Part shown: piece by piece, positions 1 through 7,873 of the stretch
Layout: the number at the start of each line of letters is the position of its first letter
Position numbering within the stretch: the first letter of the stretch is position 1
DNA from: Streptomyces catenulae
GTDB taxonomy: Bacteria > Actinomycetota > Actinomycetes > Streptomycetales > Streptomycetaceae
DNA: 64,000 bases
Direction of reading: 5' to 3'
NCBI RefSeq assembly: GCF_000718015.1
Contig: NZ_JODY01000024.1
Span: 29,230-93,229, forward strand
The notes under the pieces: generated by a model
What the model was told of the DNA's origin: nothing
The model's input: only the letters and a program-made list of their open reading frames with translations
Databases searched by the model: none
Program-made: the position numbers and the translations under genes

Positions 1-341
1 GCGGTGACGACGAGTGTGCGGCCACCGGCGGCGTGCACCGCCCGCAGCGCGTCACGGGCGCCGGGCATCGCGGGCGAGGACGCGACCGCGTACTGCGGGT
101 ACAGCTGCCGGTACAGCTCGCTCGCCTCGACGACCCGCTCCTCCGGGAACCACTCCCGTATCTCCTGCTCCAGCGGCGGGCCCAGCCGGGTGACCGCGAG
201 GTCGGCGTCGACGGGCACGCCGGTGCGGGCGGTCAGCTCCAGGTAGGTGGCCCGGATGCCGGGGCGGGAGTCGATCAGCGTCATGTCGAGATCGAAGCCG
301 ACGGTCAGGGCGGGGGCGGTCGGGTCGGTCGGGGCAGCCAT
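1..341 (-). CDS. HAD-family hydrolase (3' part beyond the window)
   Basis: The translated N-terminus contains GFDLDMTLIDSRPG near residues 14-27, the HAD motif I with both catalytic aspartates, followed by an alpha-helical cap of the phosphoglycolate-phosphatase type. The window shows about 113 residues; the gene runs off the left edge. Start: ATG at 341 has no Shine-Dalgarno but sits 7 nt behind CACAAT, suggesting a leaderless transcript; an in-frame ATG at 350 is possible. It is divergent from the iron-uptake operon. The substrate cannot be told from the sequence. Confidence 0.8.
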   Translation of the reverse strand, partial: MAAPTDPTAPALTVGFDLDMTLIDSRPGIRATYLELTARTGVPVDADLAVTRLGPPLEQEIREWFPEERVVEASELYRQLYPQYAVASSPAMPGARDALRAVHAAGGRTLVVT

Positions 342-419
342 GTCACCCATTGTGCCGGGCACCACCGACAGCGCCGCGAGGCCGCCCGGCCCGGCCCGGT
401 ACGAACCCGGGTCGTACCC

Positions 420-438
420 TTAGCCTTGCCTTACCTAA
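420..438. promoter_or_regulatory. Iron box (DmdR/IdeR-type operator)
   Basis: The 19-bp sequence TTAGCCTTGCCTTACCTAA is close to the actinobacterial iron-box consensus TTAGGTTAGGCTAACCTAA (consensus from memory). It lies about 150 bp before the start of the FecCD permease operon and about 80 bp before the divergent HAD gene. Fe(II)-loaded DmdR1 would be expected to repress siderophore import from it when iron is plentiful. Confidence 0.75.
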
Positions 439-591
439 GAGCGTGCCCCGTGGGGCCCGGTGGTCCGCCGCCCGGGATCCGGGGCACGTGCTGCGCCCGG
501 ATATCTCGAAATGGACCCGATGTCAGCCGACCAGGCAAGCCCCCGGAGCGCCGCCCCGCGCCCCGGCGCATCCGGCCCGGGAGGGCGCGCG

Positions 592-1593
592 ATGAGCCGG
601 ATGCGCGGGCGGCGGCTCGTTCTGACGCTGGCGGCGGTGGCGGCGCTGCTGCTGGCCGTCCTCCTGTCGCTCGCCGTCGGCAGCCGCGCGTTCGCCCCGT
701 CCGAGGTGATCGGCGCGCTGGTGCACGGCGGGGACGGTGACGCCGCGCAGGTGGTGCGCTATCTGCGGCTGCCGCGCACGCTGATCGGCCTGATGGTCGG
801 GGCGGCGCTGGCGATGGCCGGGACGGTGCTCCAGGGCATCACCCGCAACCCGATCGCCGACCCCGGCATCCTCGGCATCAGCCAGGGCTCGTCGGTCGGT
901 GTGGTGCTGGCGATCTCACTGTTCGGGGTGCACACCCTCACCGGCTACGTCTGGTTCGCCTTCGTCGGCGCCGCCATCGCCTCCGTCGTCGTCTACGCCA
1001 TCGCCACCCGGGGGCGGGGCGGGGCGACGCCGGTGAAGCTGGCGCTGGCCGGGGCGGCGATCAACGCGCTGCTGGTGTCGGTGACGATGGCGGTGTTGAC
1101 CACGCAGGCGGCGGCGCTGGACGAGTTCCGGTTCTGGCAGGTCGGTTCGCTGACCGGCCGGGACAGCGACGTCGCCGCCCAGATCTGGCCGTTCCTGCTG
1201 GTCGGCGCGGTGCTGGTGCTGTCGGTGGCGCGCGGTCTGGACGCCCTGGCGCTGGGTGAGGACGTCGCCCGGGGGCTGGGCCAGAAGGTCGCCGTCGTCC
1301 GGATCGTCGGCGGGCTCGGGGCGACGGTGCTGACCGGCGCGGGCGTCGCGGCGGCCGGTCCGATCGCGTTCGTCGGGCTCGCGGTGCCGCATCTGGCACG
1401 CGCCGTCGTCGGCAACGACCACCGCTGGGTGCTGCCGATGGCGGCGCTGCTCGGCCCGGTGATCGTGCTGGTCTCGGACACCGTCGGGCGGGTCGTCTTC
1501 CCGCCGTCGGAGGTGCCCGCGGGCGTGATGACGGCGCTGATCGGCGTGCCGTTCCTGGTGACCCTCGTCCGTCGGAAGGCGGTGGCCGCATGA
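592..1593 (+). CDS. FecCD-family iron-siderophore ABC permease (first subunit)
   Basis: This is an inner-membrane permease that pairs with the next gene to move Fe(III)-siderophore through the membrane, powered by the ATPase at 2750. The 333-aa product has the usual FecCD length and about nine or ten hydrophobic segments. It has family motifs LRLPRTLIGLMVGAALAMAG, NPIADPGILGISQGSS and the C-terminal GAGVAAAGPIAFVGLAVPHL coupling region. The ATG at 592 is chosen because GGGAGG lies 7-8 nt upstream; in-frame ATGs at 520 and 511 would add a disordered tail. The stop overlaps the next start (ATGA), so translation is coupled. An iron box precedes the operon. Confidence 0.92.
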   Translation: MSRMRGRRLVLTLAAVAALLLAVLLSLAVGSRAFAPSEVIGALVHGGDGDAAQVVRYLRLPRTLIGLMVGAALAMAGTVLQGITRNPIADPGILGISQGSSVGVVLAISLFGVHTLTGYVWFAFVGAAIASVVVYAIATRGRGGATPVKLALAGAAINALLVSVTMAVLTTQAAALDEFRFWQVGSLTGRDSDVAAQIWPFLLVGAVLVLSVARGLDALALGEDVARGLGQKVAVVRIVGGLGATVLTGAGVAAAGPIAFVGLAVPHLARAVVGNDHRWVLPMAALLGPVIVLVSDTVGRVVFPPSEVPAGVMTALIGVPFLVTLVRRKAVAA

Positions 1594-2753
1594 CCGCCCC
1601 CGGAACCCGTGAGGCGGTCGCCGCCCCGGCGCCGCGCCCGGCCACCGGGCACCGGCCCGCCGGTTACGCCGTCGTCGGCACCCGCCGGGTCTCGTTCCTG
1701 CTGCACCGCCGGGCGGCGGTCGTCGCCGTCCTCCTCGCCGTGCTGCTGGCCGCGGTGTGCCTGGCGTATCTCTGTGTCGGCGAAGACTTCGTCGCACCCT
1801 CCGACGTGCTGGACGTCGTCCTCGGGCGACCGTCGTCGCAGGAACTGGTGGTCGGCACGCTGCGGCTGCCGCGGATGGCCGTGGGGCTGCTGGTCGGCGC
1901 GGCGTTCGGGGTGGCGGGCGGGCTGATCCAGACGGTCGCCCGCAACCCGCTGGCCAGCCCGGACATCATCGGCGTCACCCAGGGCGCGGGCGCGCTGACG
2001 GTCGGCGCGATGACGCTCGGGGTCACCTCGTACGCGGTGCTGCCGTATCTGTCGGTCGTCGGCGGGCTGCTGGCGGCGGGGCTGGTGTACGTCTTCGCAT
2101 GGCGCGGCGGGCTGCACGCGACCCGCTTCGTCCTCATCGGTATCGGCTTCGCGGTGGCGCTGCGCTCGGTGATCCAGCTGTTCCTGACGAAGGGCGACTA
2201 CCTGGTCGCGCAGCAGGCGCAGGTGTGGATGACCGGGTCGCTGAACGGCCGCGGCTGGGCGGAGGCGGCGCCGCTGGGCTGGGCGCTGCTCGCGCTGCTG
2301 CCCGCGGTGCTGTGGGCGGCGCGGGCGCAGCGGACGGTGTCGATGGACGACGACACCGCGACGGCGCTGGGCGTCCGGCTGGGCCGCACCCGGCTGGGGC
2401 TGGTGGCGCTGGGCGTGGTGCTGGCGTCGATGGCGACGGGGGCGGCGGGCCCGGTGGACTTCGTGGCGCTGCTGGCGCCGCAGATCGCCCGGCGGCTGAC
2501 CCGTACCGCGCAGATCCCGCTGCTGTGCTCGGCGCTGCTGGGCGCGGCGATCGTGGTGGGCGGCGATCTGCTGGCCCGCAAGCTGTTCGCGCCGACGGAG
2601 CTGCCGGTCGGCGTACTGACCGCCGCCGTCGGCGCGCCGTATCTGATCTGGCTGATCATCCGGGGCCACCGCACCCGCACCCGGACGGCGGGCCGTGGCC
2701 GCGCCGCCGGCCCCCGTAGTCGTGCCAGCCGTGCCGCAGGAGGAGAAGCGTGA
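1590..2753 (+). CDS. FecCD-family iron-siderophore ABC permease (second subunit)
   Basis: This is the second permease half of the importer, 387 aa. A roughly 45-residue cytoplasmic N-terminal extension precedes the first membrane segment ([20 protein letters not shown]). Conserved FecCD blocks are [38 protein letters not shown] and [20 protein letters not shown]. The last 25 residues are Arg-rich and probably disordered. It overlaps the upstream permease by 4 nt and the ATPase GTG start by 4 nt, so all three are one transcript and likely act as a 1:1:2 complex. Confidence 0.92.
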   Translation: MTAPGTREAVAAPAPRPATGHRPAGYAVVGTRRVSFLLHRRAAVVAVLLAVLLAAVCLAYLCVGEDFVAPSDVLDVVLGRPSSQELVVGTLRLPRMAVGLLVGAAFGVAGGLIQTVARNPLASPDIIGVTQGAGALTVGAMTLGVTSYAVLPYLSVVGGLLAAGLVYVFAWRGGLHATRFVLIGIGFAVALRSVIQLFLTKGDYLVAQQAQVWMTGSLNGRGWAEAAPLGWALLALLPAVLWAARAQRTVSMDDDTATALGVRLGRTRLGLVALGVVLASMATGAAGPVDFVALLAPQIARRLTRTAQIPLLCSALLGAAIVVGGDLLARKLFAPTELPVGVLTAAVGAPYLIWLIIRGHRTRTRTAGRGRAAGPRSRASRAAGGEA

Positions 2754-3595
2754 CCGAGACCGGCGCAACCACCGCCCCCACGACCGGTGAGCCCGCCCCG
2801 AGCCGGCTGACGGCGCGGGAGCTGACGCTGGCGTACGAGGACCGCACGGTCGTCGACGGGCTGGACCTGGACGTGCCGCAGGGCGCGGTGACCGTCGTCG
2901 TCGGGCCGAACGCCTGCGGCAAGTCGACGCTGCTGCGCGCCCTGGGGCGGCTGCTGCGCCCGCGGAACGGGGCGGTGTTCCTGGACGGCGCGGACCTGGC
3001 GCGGATCCCGACGAAGCAGATCGCCCGGTCGCTGGGGCTGCTGCCGCAGACCCCCGTGGCGCCGGAGGCGATCACCGTCGCGGACCTCGTCGCCCGGGGC
3101 CGTCAGCCGCATCAGCACTGGTGGCAGCAGTGGTCGGCACAGGACGAGCGGGCGGTGACGGAGGCGATGGAGCGCACCGATGTCGCGGAGCTGGCCGAGC
3201 GCGCCGTGGACGAACTCTCCGGCGGCCAGCGGCAGCGGGTGTGGATCGCGATGGCGCTGGCCCAGGAGACCGATCTGCTCCTCCTGGACGAGCCGACGAC
3301 GTATCTGGACATCGCCCACCAGGTGGAGGTCCTCGACCTGGTACGCCAGCTCAACCACGAGCGGGGCCGCACGGTCGTCGCCGTCCTCCACGACCTGAAC
3401 CAGGCGGCCCGCTACGCCGACCATCTGGTCGCGATGCGCGCGGGCCGGATCCTCGCCGAGGGCCCGCCCGCCGAGGTGGTCACCGCGGAGCTGGTGCACG
3501 AGGTCTTCGGCCTGGAGGCGGTCGTCATACCGGACCCGGTGACCGGCTCCCCGCTGGTGGTACCGGGGCGGCCGTGGGCGGGCGCGGGGGCCTAG
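2750..3595 (+). CDS. Iron-siderophore ABC transporter ATP-binding protein (FepC-like)
   Basis: This is the cytoplasmic ATPase of the importer, 281 aa. Visible motifs: Walker [10 protein letters not shown] (52-60), Q-loop Gln100, signature LSGGQRQR (156-163), Walker B LLLLDEP (177-183), D-loop and switch His214. These make it a complete, active-looking FepC/FhuC-type subunit. The start is GTG, overlapping the previous stop as GTGA, behind a strong AGGAGGAGA. The substrate (ferrioxamine, enterobactin-like or other) cannot be read from the ATPase. The binding lipoprotein at 6550 is the likely partner even though it is not in this transcript. Confidence 0.93.
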   Translation: MTETGATTAPTTGEPAPSRLTARELTLAYEDRTVVDGLDLDVPQGAVTVVVGPNACGKSTLLRALGRLLRPRNGAVFLDGADLARIPTKQIARSLGLLPQTPVAPEAITVADLVARGRQPHQHWWQQWSAQDERAVTEAMERTDVAELAERAVDELSGGQRQRVWIAMALAQETDLLLLDEPTTYLDIAHQVEVLDLVRQLNHERGRTVVAVLHDLNQAARYADHLVAMRAGRILAEGPPAEVVTAELVHEVFGLEAVVIPDPVTGSPLVVPGRPWAGAGA

Positions 3596-3644
3596 GATGC
3601 GGGGTTCGGTCCGGCATGCGGCAGCGCCTCGGTACCATCCCGCC

Positions 3645-4415
3645 ATGATCACTCCTGGCGCTCGCACCACGGTCTTCGACATCGACGGCACCCTCTGTTT
3701 CGACGGGCGGACGATCGACAGCCGCATCCTGAGCGCCATCGAGGACTGCGAGAGCGCCGGCCACCAGCTGGTCTTCGCTTCCGCCCGCCCGGTCCGCGAC
3801 CTCCTGCCCGTTCTTGACGGGGCCTTCCCGGGCGCCACACTGATCGGTGGGAACGGCAGCCTCGTCTCCGTCGGCGGCCAGGTGCGGGCGCGGGCCGCGT
3901 TCGGCCCCGGTGAGCTCGGCAAGCTGATGATCGAGGCCGACCGGTTCCAGGCGGGCTACCTCGCCGACGGCCCCTGGGACTACGCCTACACCGGACCGGC
4001 CGACCACCCGATCCTCAGCCGCGTCGACCAGGGTCGCCTCGCCCGCCGGGTCGCTCTTGCCGACCTCCCCGCCGTCGTGAAGTTCCTCGTGGTCGAAGCC
4101 ACCGACATGGACGCCCTCGCCGAGGCGGGCCGCGCGCTCGGGATGAGCGTCAACCACCACCTCGACGAAGCGATCATCGACTTCGCCCCGGGCACCACGA
4201 ACAAGTGGGAGGCCCTGACCTCGCTGGGGATCGAGCAGTACAACGCCTTCGGCAACGACATCAACGACCTCGACCTGCTCCGCAACGCGCGGCACGGCGT
4301 GCGGGTCGGCACCCACCCGGGCCTGGACGACCTCGCATGTGCCACCGTCCCCGCCGACCCGGACGCCATCGCAGCCGAGATCGCCATGCTCGCCTCGGTG
4401 ACATCTGCGGTCTGA
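3645..4415 (+). CDS. Cof-type HAD phosphatase
   Basis: The 256-aa product has HAD motif I FDIDGT with nucleophile Asp12 and acid Asp14, motif II in VFASARP, a large C2-type cap, a motif III Lys in GTTNKWEAL, and motif IV GNDINDLDLL (203-212). This is the arrangement of Cof/YidA phosphatases that dephosphorylate small sugar phosphates or cofactors; the substrate is unknown. The ATG at 3645 has no Shine-Dalgarno but follows TACCAT by 6 nt, a TANNNT -10 typical of leaderless Streptomyces transcripts, so it need not be co-transcribed with the iron operon ending 49 bp earlier. Confidence 0.88.
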   Translation: MITPGARTTVFDIDGTLCFDGRTIDSRILSAIEDCESAGHQLVFASARPVRDLLPVLDGAFPGATLIGGNGSLVSVGGQVRARAAFGPGELGKLMIEADRFQAGYLADGPWDYAYTGPADHPILSRVDQGRLARRVALADLPAVVKFLVVEATDMDALAEAGRALGMSVNHHLDEAIIDFAPGTTNKWEALTSLGIEQYNAFGNDINDLDLLRNARHGVRVGTHPGLDDLACATVPADPDAIAAEIAMLASVTSAV

Positions 4416-4533
4416 CGGCCTGTGCCGTATCAGTGATCACCGAGTCGTCTCACTGATCAACTGATCACCGACCGGGCAGGTACCCCCCGACCACCTGATC
4501 AACCTGCCGAAGAGACGCGGCCCGGCGCGCTCC
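4416..4533. repeat. Cluster of TGATCA palindromes between convergent genes
   Basis: Four copies of the 6-bp palindrome TGATCA occur at 4434, 4454, 4462 and 4496 within 70 bp, in the contexts CAGTGATCAC and CACTGATCAACTGATCACC. The stretch is AT-richer than its surroundings and lies between the stops of two convergent genes. It could be a weak bidirectional terminator or a protein-binding array; nothing else is seen here. Confidence 0.4.
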
Positions 4534-5277
4534 CTAGCGCGCGAAGTCCTGGATCCGGCTGTCCACCGCCTCGATCAGCGGAAGGATGACGTCGCCGGTG
4601 CCGCCGGTGTGGATGTCCAGGAAGAACACCACGCCCTCCTGCGGGTCGTTCGAGATCATCCCCTGCGGGTCCGCGATGCCCGCGCGGTGGGCCGCCTCCA
4701 GTTGGTGCTTGATCCGCCGCATCCGGCCCACGTCGGCCATCCCGTGGAGCGCGTTCCGGAAGGCCCGTTCGCCACCGGGCTTGCTGAGCTGGAAGAAGGT
4801 GCCGCTGACCCGCCGCGAGCGGATGACCGTCACCCGCTTGGGTCGGCTCTTCCCGTCCTGGGGGTCGTAGGTCGCGGCGTACGAGGTCCACGGCGGCACG
4901 GGCACGCCCTGCGCCGACGCCTTCTCCATCTCCGCGAGGACGCCCGCCGCGGTCCGCTCGTTGGCGTACATCTTGTAGACGTGATTCCCGCTGATGTAGA
5001 GGATCGCCTCGCGGGAACTCTTCCGGTCGCCCTCGCTCAGCGTCACCTCCGGTCCGCCGCCCGACGGGGTGACCGTGGCGCGCTGCACGACGGGGCGGCG
5101 CTCCCCGATCACCTGGGACACGGCCGCGTTGCCGGCGCTGCGTTGGAGCGCGCTCACCGCGCCGAACGACAGGTGCTCGGCGCCCGTCGGCCGGGGCGCC
5201 GACGACGGCTCCCTCCGGTCCGACGGCTTCGCCGGGCGGACCGTTTCGGGCTGCTGCTTCTTGTCCTTTGCACGCAT
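4534..5277 (-). CDS. Putative secreted-cargo protein with LQRSAGNAAV leader and kinase-like C-terminus
   Basis: This 247-aa protein is not assigned to a named family. Residues 1-68 are charged and disordered and contain ALQRSAGNAAV (43-53) and PVVQRA (62-67). These short motifs are typical of the N-termini of actinobacterial proteins associated with extracellular contractile injection systems, usually before DUF4157. A related motif occurs in the DUF4157 protein at 27285. The C-terminal 180 residues hint at a minimal protein-kinase or aminoglycoside-phosphotransferase fold: VYKMY with Lys102, a catalytic-loop-like IADPQGMI (201-208) and FFLDIHTG (218-225), which resembles a DFG strand. No signal peptide is present. 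The kinase assignment is an inference; a purely structural cargo is the alternative. Confidence 0.6.
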   Translation of the reverse strand: MRAKDKKQQPETVRPAKPSDRREPSSAPRPTGAEHLSFGAVSALQRSAGNAAVSQVIGERRPVVQRATVTPSGGGPEVTLSEGDRKSSREAILYISGNHVYKMYANERTAAGVLAEMEKASAQGVPVPPWTSYAATYDPQDGKSRPKRVTVIRSRRVSGTFFQLSKPGGERAFRNALHGMADVGRMRRIKHQLEAAHRAGIADPQGMISNDPQEGVVFFLDIHTGGTGDVILPLIEAVDSRIQDFAR

Positions 5278-5394
5278 GGCTCCGGCTTACCCGAAGCGGT
5301 CCGCACCGGCCACAGGATCCGAGGCAGACCCCCTGCCCTTTCGGGCCGCGCCGCGGGCCCCTCCGGGGCGGATCCCGGGCGGGAGCCCCGTTCC

Positions 5395-6204
5395 TCAGAC
5401 CTCCGCGGAGACCGTGACGAGGACCGGGCCCGACGCCCCCGTCACCGCCCGGATCGCGTCGGCGCACACCTCCGTCGTCCAGGCGGCCACGTCCGTGGAC
5501 CACTCGGGGGCGGCGCAGCGGAGGGCGAGCGCCGGGCGCAGCCCCTCGGCCTGGACCTGCCCGGCGAGGGGGCGGGCGAGCCCCGGGGTCGTGGCGCGGG
5601 CGGGCTTGAGGATCTCCACCGCCATGCGCCCGTGGGTGCGTTCCCGCGCCGCCGCGACGATCTCGGCGGACCGCGCGGCGAGGCGCGCCGACGGCGGTGC
5701 GGCGACGGTGACCGTCAGCAAGGCGGCGCCGGACGGGTCGGCGAGGGCGTACCAGTCGGCCGTCTCGGCGAGGGCGACGCGGGCGTCCCCGGCGCGGTGC
5801 AGCGGGACGAGGGCGTGGGTGCCGGTGAGGCGGACGGTGCCGATGCGGCGCAGCGCGTCCGCGAGGACCGTGACGACGGGCAGCACCGGGAGGCGGCGGG
5901 CGCGCCGCTTCCGGCCCGGGGTGCGTGCGGGCTGCGGCAGCGAGGCGTGCAGCCAGGCGAGTTGGCGGACCGTGCCGTCCTGCGTCCAGTCGCCGTCCGC
6001 GTCGTGGTGGTCCCAGAGGTTGTCGGCGGGCGGGTCCGTCAGGGCGGTGGAGCTCCAGGCGAAGGCGGCCGCCCGCTTCACGGCGAGGCCGAAGACGTCC
6101 TCGTCGAGGTCGCAGTCGGCGCTCACCCGGTCGATCCAGGGATGCCGCGTCAGCACCCCGTGGAGCCCCACGACGAAGGGGGCGTCGGGGCCGTTGTCGC
6201 TCAT
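5395..6204 (-). CDS. Hypothetical protein
   Basis: I do not recognise this 269-aa protein. It is soluble, has no signal peptide and is acidic at the N-terminus (residues 1-80 rich in Asp and Trp). A basic linker (PGRKRRARR) at about 95-105 separates it from a beta-rich, Ala-rich C-terminal domain. The ATG at 6204 is preceded by AGGAGCGAGG, a good ribosome binding site. It lies 117 bp upstream of the cargo-like gene on the same strand, so the two may be co-transcribed and functionally linked, but this is only positional. Confidence 0.6.
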   Translation of the reverse strand: MSDNGPDAPFVVGLHGVLTRHPWIDRVSADCDLDEDVFGLAVKRAAAFAWSSTALTDPPADNLWDHHDADGDWTQDGTVRQLAWLHASLPQPARTPGRKRRARRLPVLPVVTVLADALRRIGTVRLTGTHALVPLHRAGDARVALAETADWYALADPSGAALLTVTVAAPPSARLAARSAEIVAAARERTHGRMAVEILKPARATTPGLARPLAGQVQAEGLRPALALRCAAPEWSTDVAAWTTEVCADAIRAVTGASGPVLVTVSAEV

Positions 6205-6549
6205 GCTCGTCCTCGCTCCTGAAACTTTCCGTCGGCCGAACGGGCCGCCGCGCGGGGGCTGTCCGTACGGAAGCCGTCCGCCCGGGCCCGCCGTCCCTGC
6301 CGGGACCTCCCCGAGGAGATCAGAAGCCGCCGGTGGACGCGACGGCTCCGTACGGACCGCCGTCCGGCGGGGAGGGTTTCCACGGGGCGCCCCGGTGGCC
6401 GACCGTCCCCTACGGGGACCCGGCCCTTACGGGTTCCGGCGTGCGGGCCCGCCCCGTACGGGTATCGGGCCCGTACGGGCGCCCCCTGCGGGTACCTCTA
6501 CGGGTACGCACCACCGCCCGTCCTCCTCCCCGAGCCGAAAGGGCACTTC
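6205..6549. repeat. Intergenic region dense in CC(G/T)TACGGG repeats
   Basis: This is a non-coding stretch between divergent genes. From about 6262 to 6509 it carries repeated near-palindromes of the type CCGTACGG, CCCCTACGGGG and CCCGTACGGG. The same words recur at 7688-7850, 9552-9862 and 20218-20262, always between genes. They could form small hairpins or serve as protein binding sites. The binding protein gene starts directly after it; no iron box was seen here. Confidence 0.55.
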
Positions 6550-7629
6550 ATGACCCGCCGTATCGCCCGTCGTGCCGCCACCCGCCACCCGAGCCGCCGG
6601 GTGCGGCCGCGTTCCGTCCGCTCCGGGGTCGCCGTGGCCGGGACGGTCGCCGCCGCCCTGGCCCTCGCCGCCTGCGGGAGCGGCGGGTCCGACGCCGGTG
6701 ACCGCGGGGCCCTGAAGGCGGCCGACTGTCCGAAGCAGCCGGTGACGCACTGGGCACAGCCGTCCCCGGGCGGCGGGCCGCACAAGGTCGCGACGGCGAT
6801 GGGCGAGGTGACGGTCCCGGCCACGCCGGAGCGGGTGGTGGTCCTGGACACCGCGGAGCTGGACTCCGCCCTCACCCTCGGCGTCAAACCGGTCGGCGCC
6901 ACCCGCTCCGACGTCGACTCCGGGTTCCTCGACTATCTGCCGAAGGACGACACCGCGGGCATCAAGGACGTCGGGAAGATCGGCGCCCCGAACCTGGAGG
7001 CCGTCGCCGCCCTCAAGCCGGATCTGATCCTCACCAACAAGGTCCGCGACGGCCGCAGCTACCGGCAACTCACCCGTATCGCCCCGACGGTGATGACCGA
7101 GACGACCGGCTACCCCTGGAAGCAGAACTTCGCCACCCACGCGGCGGCGCTGGGCCGGATCCCGCAGGCCAGGAAGGTCGTCGCCGGGTACGAGGCGCAT
7201 GTCCGGCAGGTCACCGCGGCGCTCGGCGGGCGGGCGAAGGCGGAGGCCCTGCGGACCAACGTCGTCCGCTTCGTCGAGGGCGCCGACACCCGGGTCTACG
7301 GCTGCCAGAGCTACATCGGCACCGTCCTCGACGACCTCGGCACCGGCCCGACGGACGTCGTCGACGGCGCCAAGGACGGCCTGATGACGGAGTTGAGCGC
7401 CGAGCAGATGAACCGCGCCGACGCCGACGCGGTCTTCTACGCGAGCTACGGCTCCCCCGACAAGTCGAAGGAGGCGCAGGTCACCAGCGGTCCGCTGTGG
7501 AAGAACCTGCGCGCGGTCAAGAACGGCCGCTCCTTCCGCGTGGACGACCAACTCTGGATCCAGGGCATCGGCTACACCGCCGCCGACAAGATCCTCGACG
7601 AGGTACGGGAGCGGTTGGCGAAGAGGTGA
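6550..7629 (+). CDS. Iron-siderophore ABC transporter substrate-binding lipoprotein
   Basis: This 359-aa FepB/FhuD-type binding protein delivers Fe(III)-siderophore to the permease-ATPase encoded at 592-3595. It has a long Arg-rich N-terminus, then a hydrophobic stretch and lipobox LAAC with Cys42 as the lipidated residue, followed by the Peripla_BP_2 fold: TVPATPERVVVLDTAELDSA, DLILTNKVRDGRS and a C-terminal SFRVDDQLWIQGIGYTAADK. ATG 6550 follows GAAAGGG at a suitable distance. It is oddly separated from the transporter genes by about 2.9 kb holding a phosphatase and two opposite-strand genes, and is flanked on both sides by CCSTACGGG repeats. Confidence 0.9.
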   Translation: MTRRIARRAATRHPSRRVRPRSVRSGVAVAGTVAAALALAACGSGGSDAGDRGALKAADCPKQPVTHWAQPSPGGGPHKVATAMGEVTVPATPERVVVLDTAELDSALTLGVKPVGATRSDVDSGFLDYLPKDDTAGIKDVGKIGAPNLEAVAALKPDLILTNKVRDGRSYRQLTRIAPTVMTETTGYPWKQNFATHAAALGRIPQARKVVAGYEAHVRQVTAALGGRAKAEALRTNVVRFVEGADTRVYGCQSYIGTVLDDLGTGPTDVVDGAKDGLMTELSAEQMNRADADAVFYASYGSPDKSKEAQVTSGPLWKNLRAVKNGRSFRVDDQLWIQGIGYTAADKILDEVRERLAKR

Positions 7630-7687
7630 GGGCGGGCCGGGCGGCGCTCCCCGGGCGCGTTCCCGGGCCGGGGTGGCTCGGTTCCCT

Positions 7688-7850
7688 CCCGTACGGGAGA
7701 AGTCCTAGGGGGCCGGAGGGGCATGCCGTGGGGCGGACCCCGTAAGGGAGATGCCGTAAGGGAGCCCCCGTACGGGCTGATGCCCCCTAGGGGGCGGCCC
7801 CGTGAGGGGCGGTCAGGCCGGAACGGGTCTGGTCAGGCCGGTACGGGTCG
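7688..7850. repeat. Second CCSTACGGG repeat patch
   Basis: Between the stops of the binding protein gene and the HAAS gene there are perfect palindromes CCCGTACGGG (7688-7697 and near 7767) and CCCCCTAGGGGG, plus variants CCCCGTAAGGG and GCCGTAAGGG and a repeated GGTCAGGCCGG. No gene is seen. As the flanking genes are convergent, one role may be bidirectional termination. Confidence 0.5.
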
Positions 7851-7873
7851 GTCGTCCCGGAGGGCTCGGGGTG

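Noticed and set aside
993..2768. 591-codon minus-strand frame opposite the permeases
   Set aside because: Arg/Gln-rich shadow of the FecCD genes, which have clear family motifs and strong coding bias.
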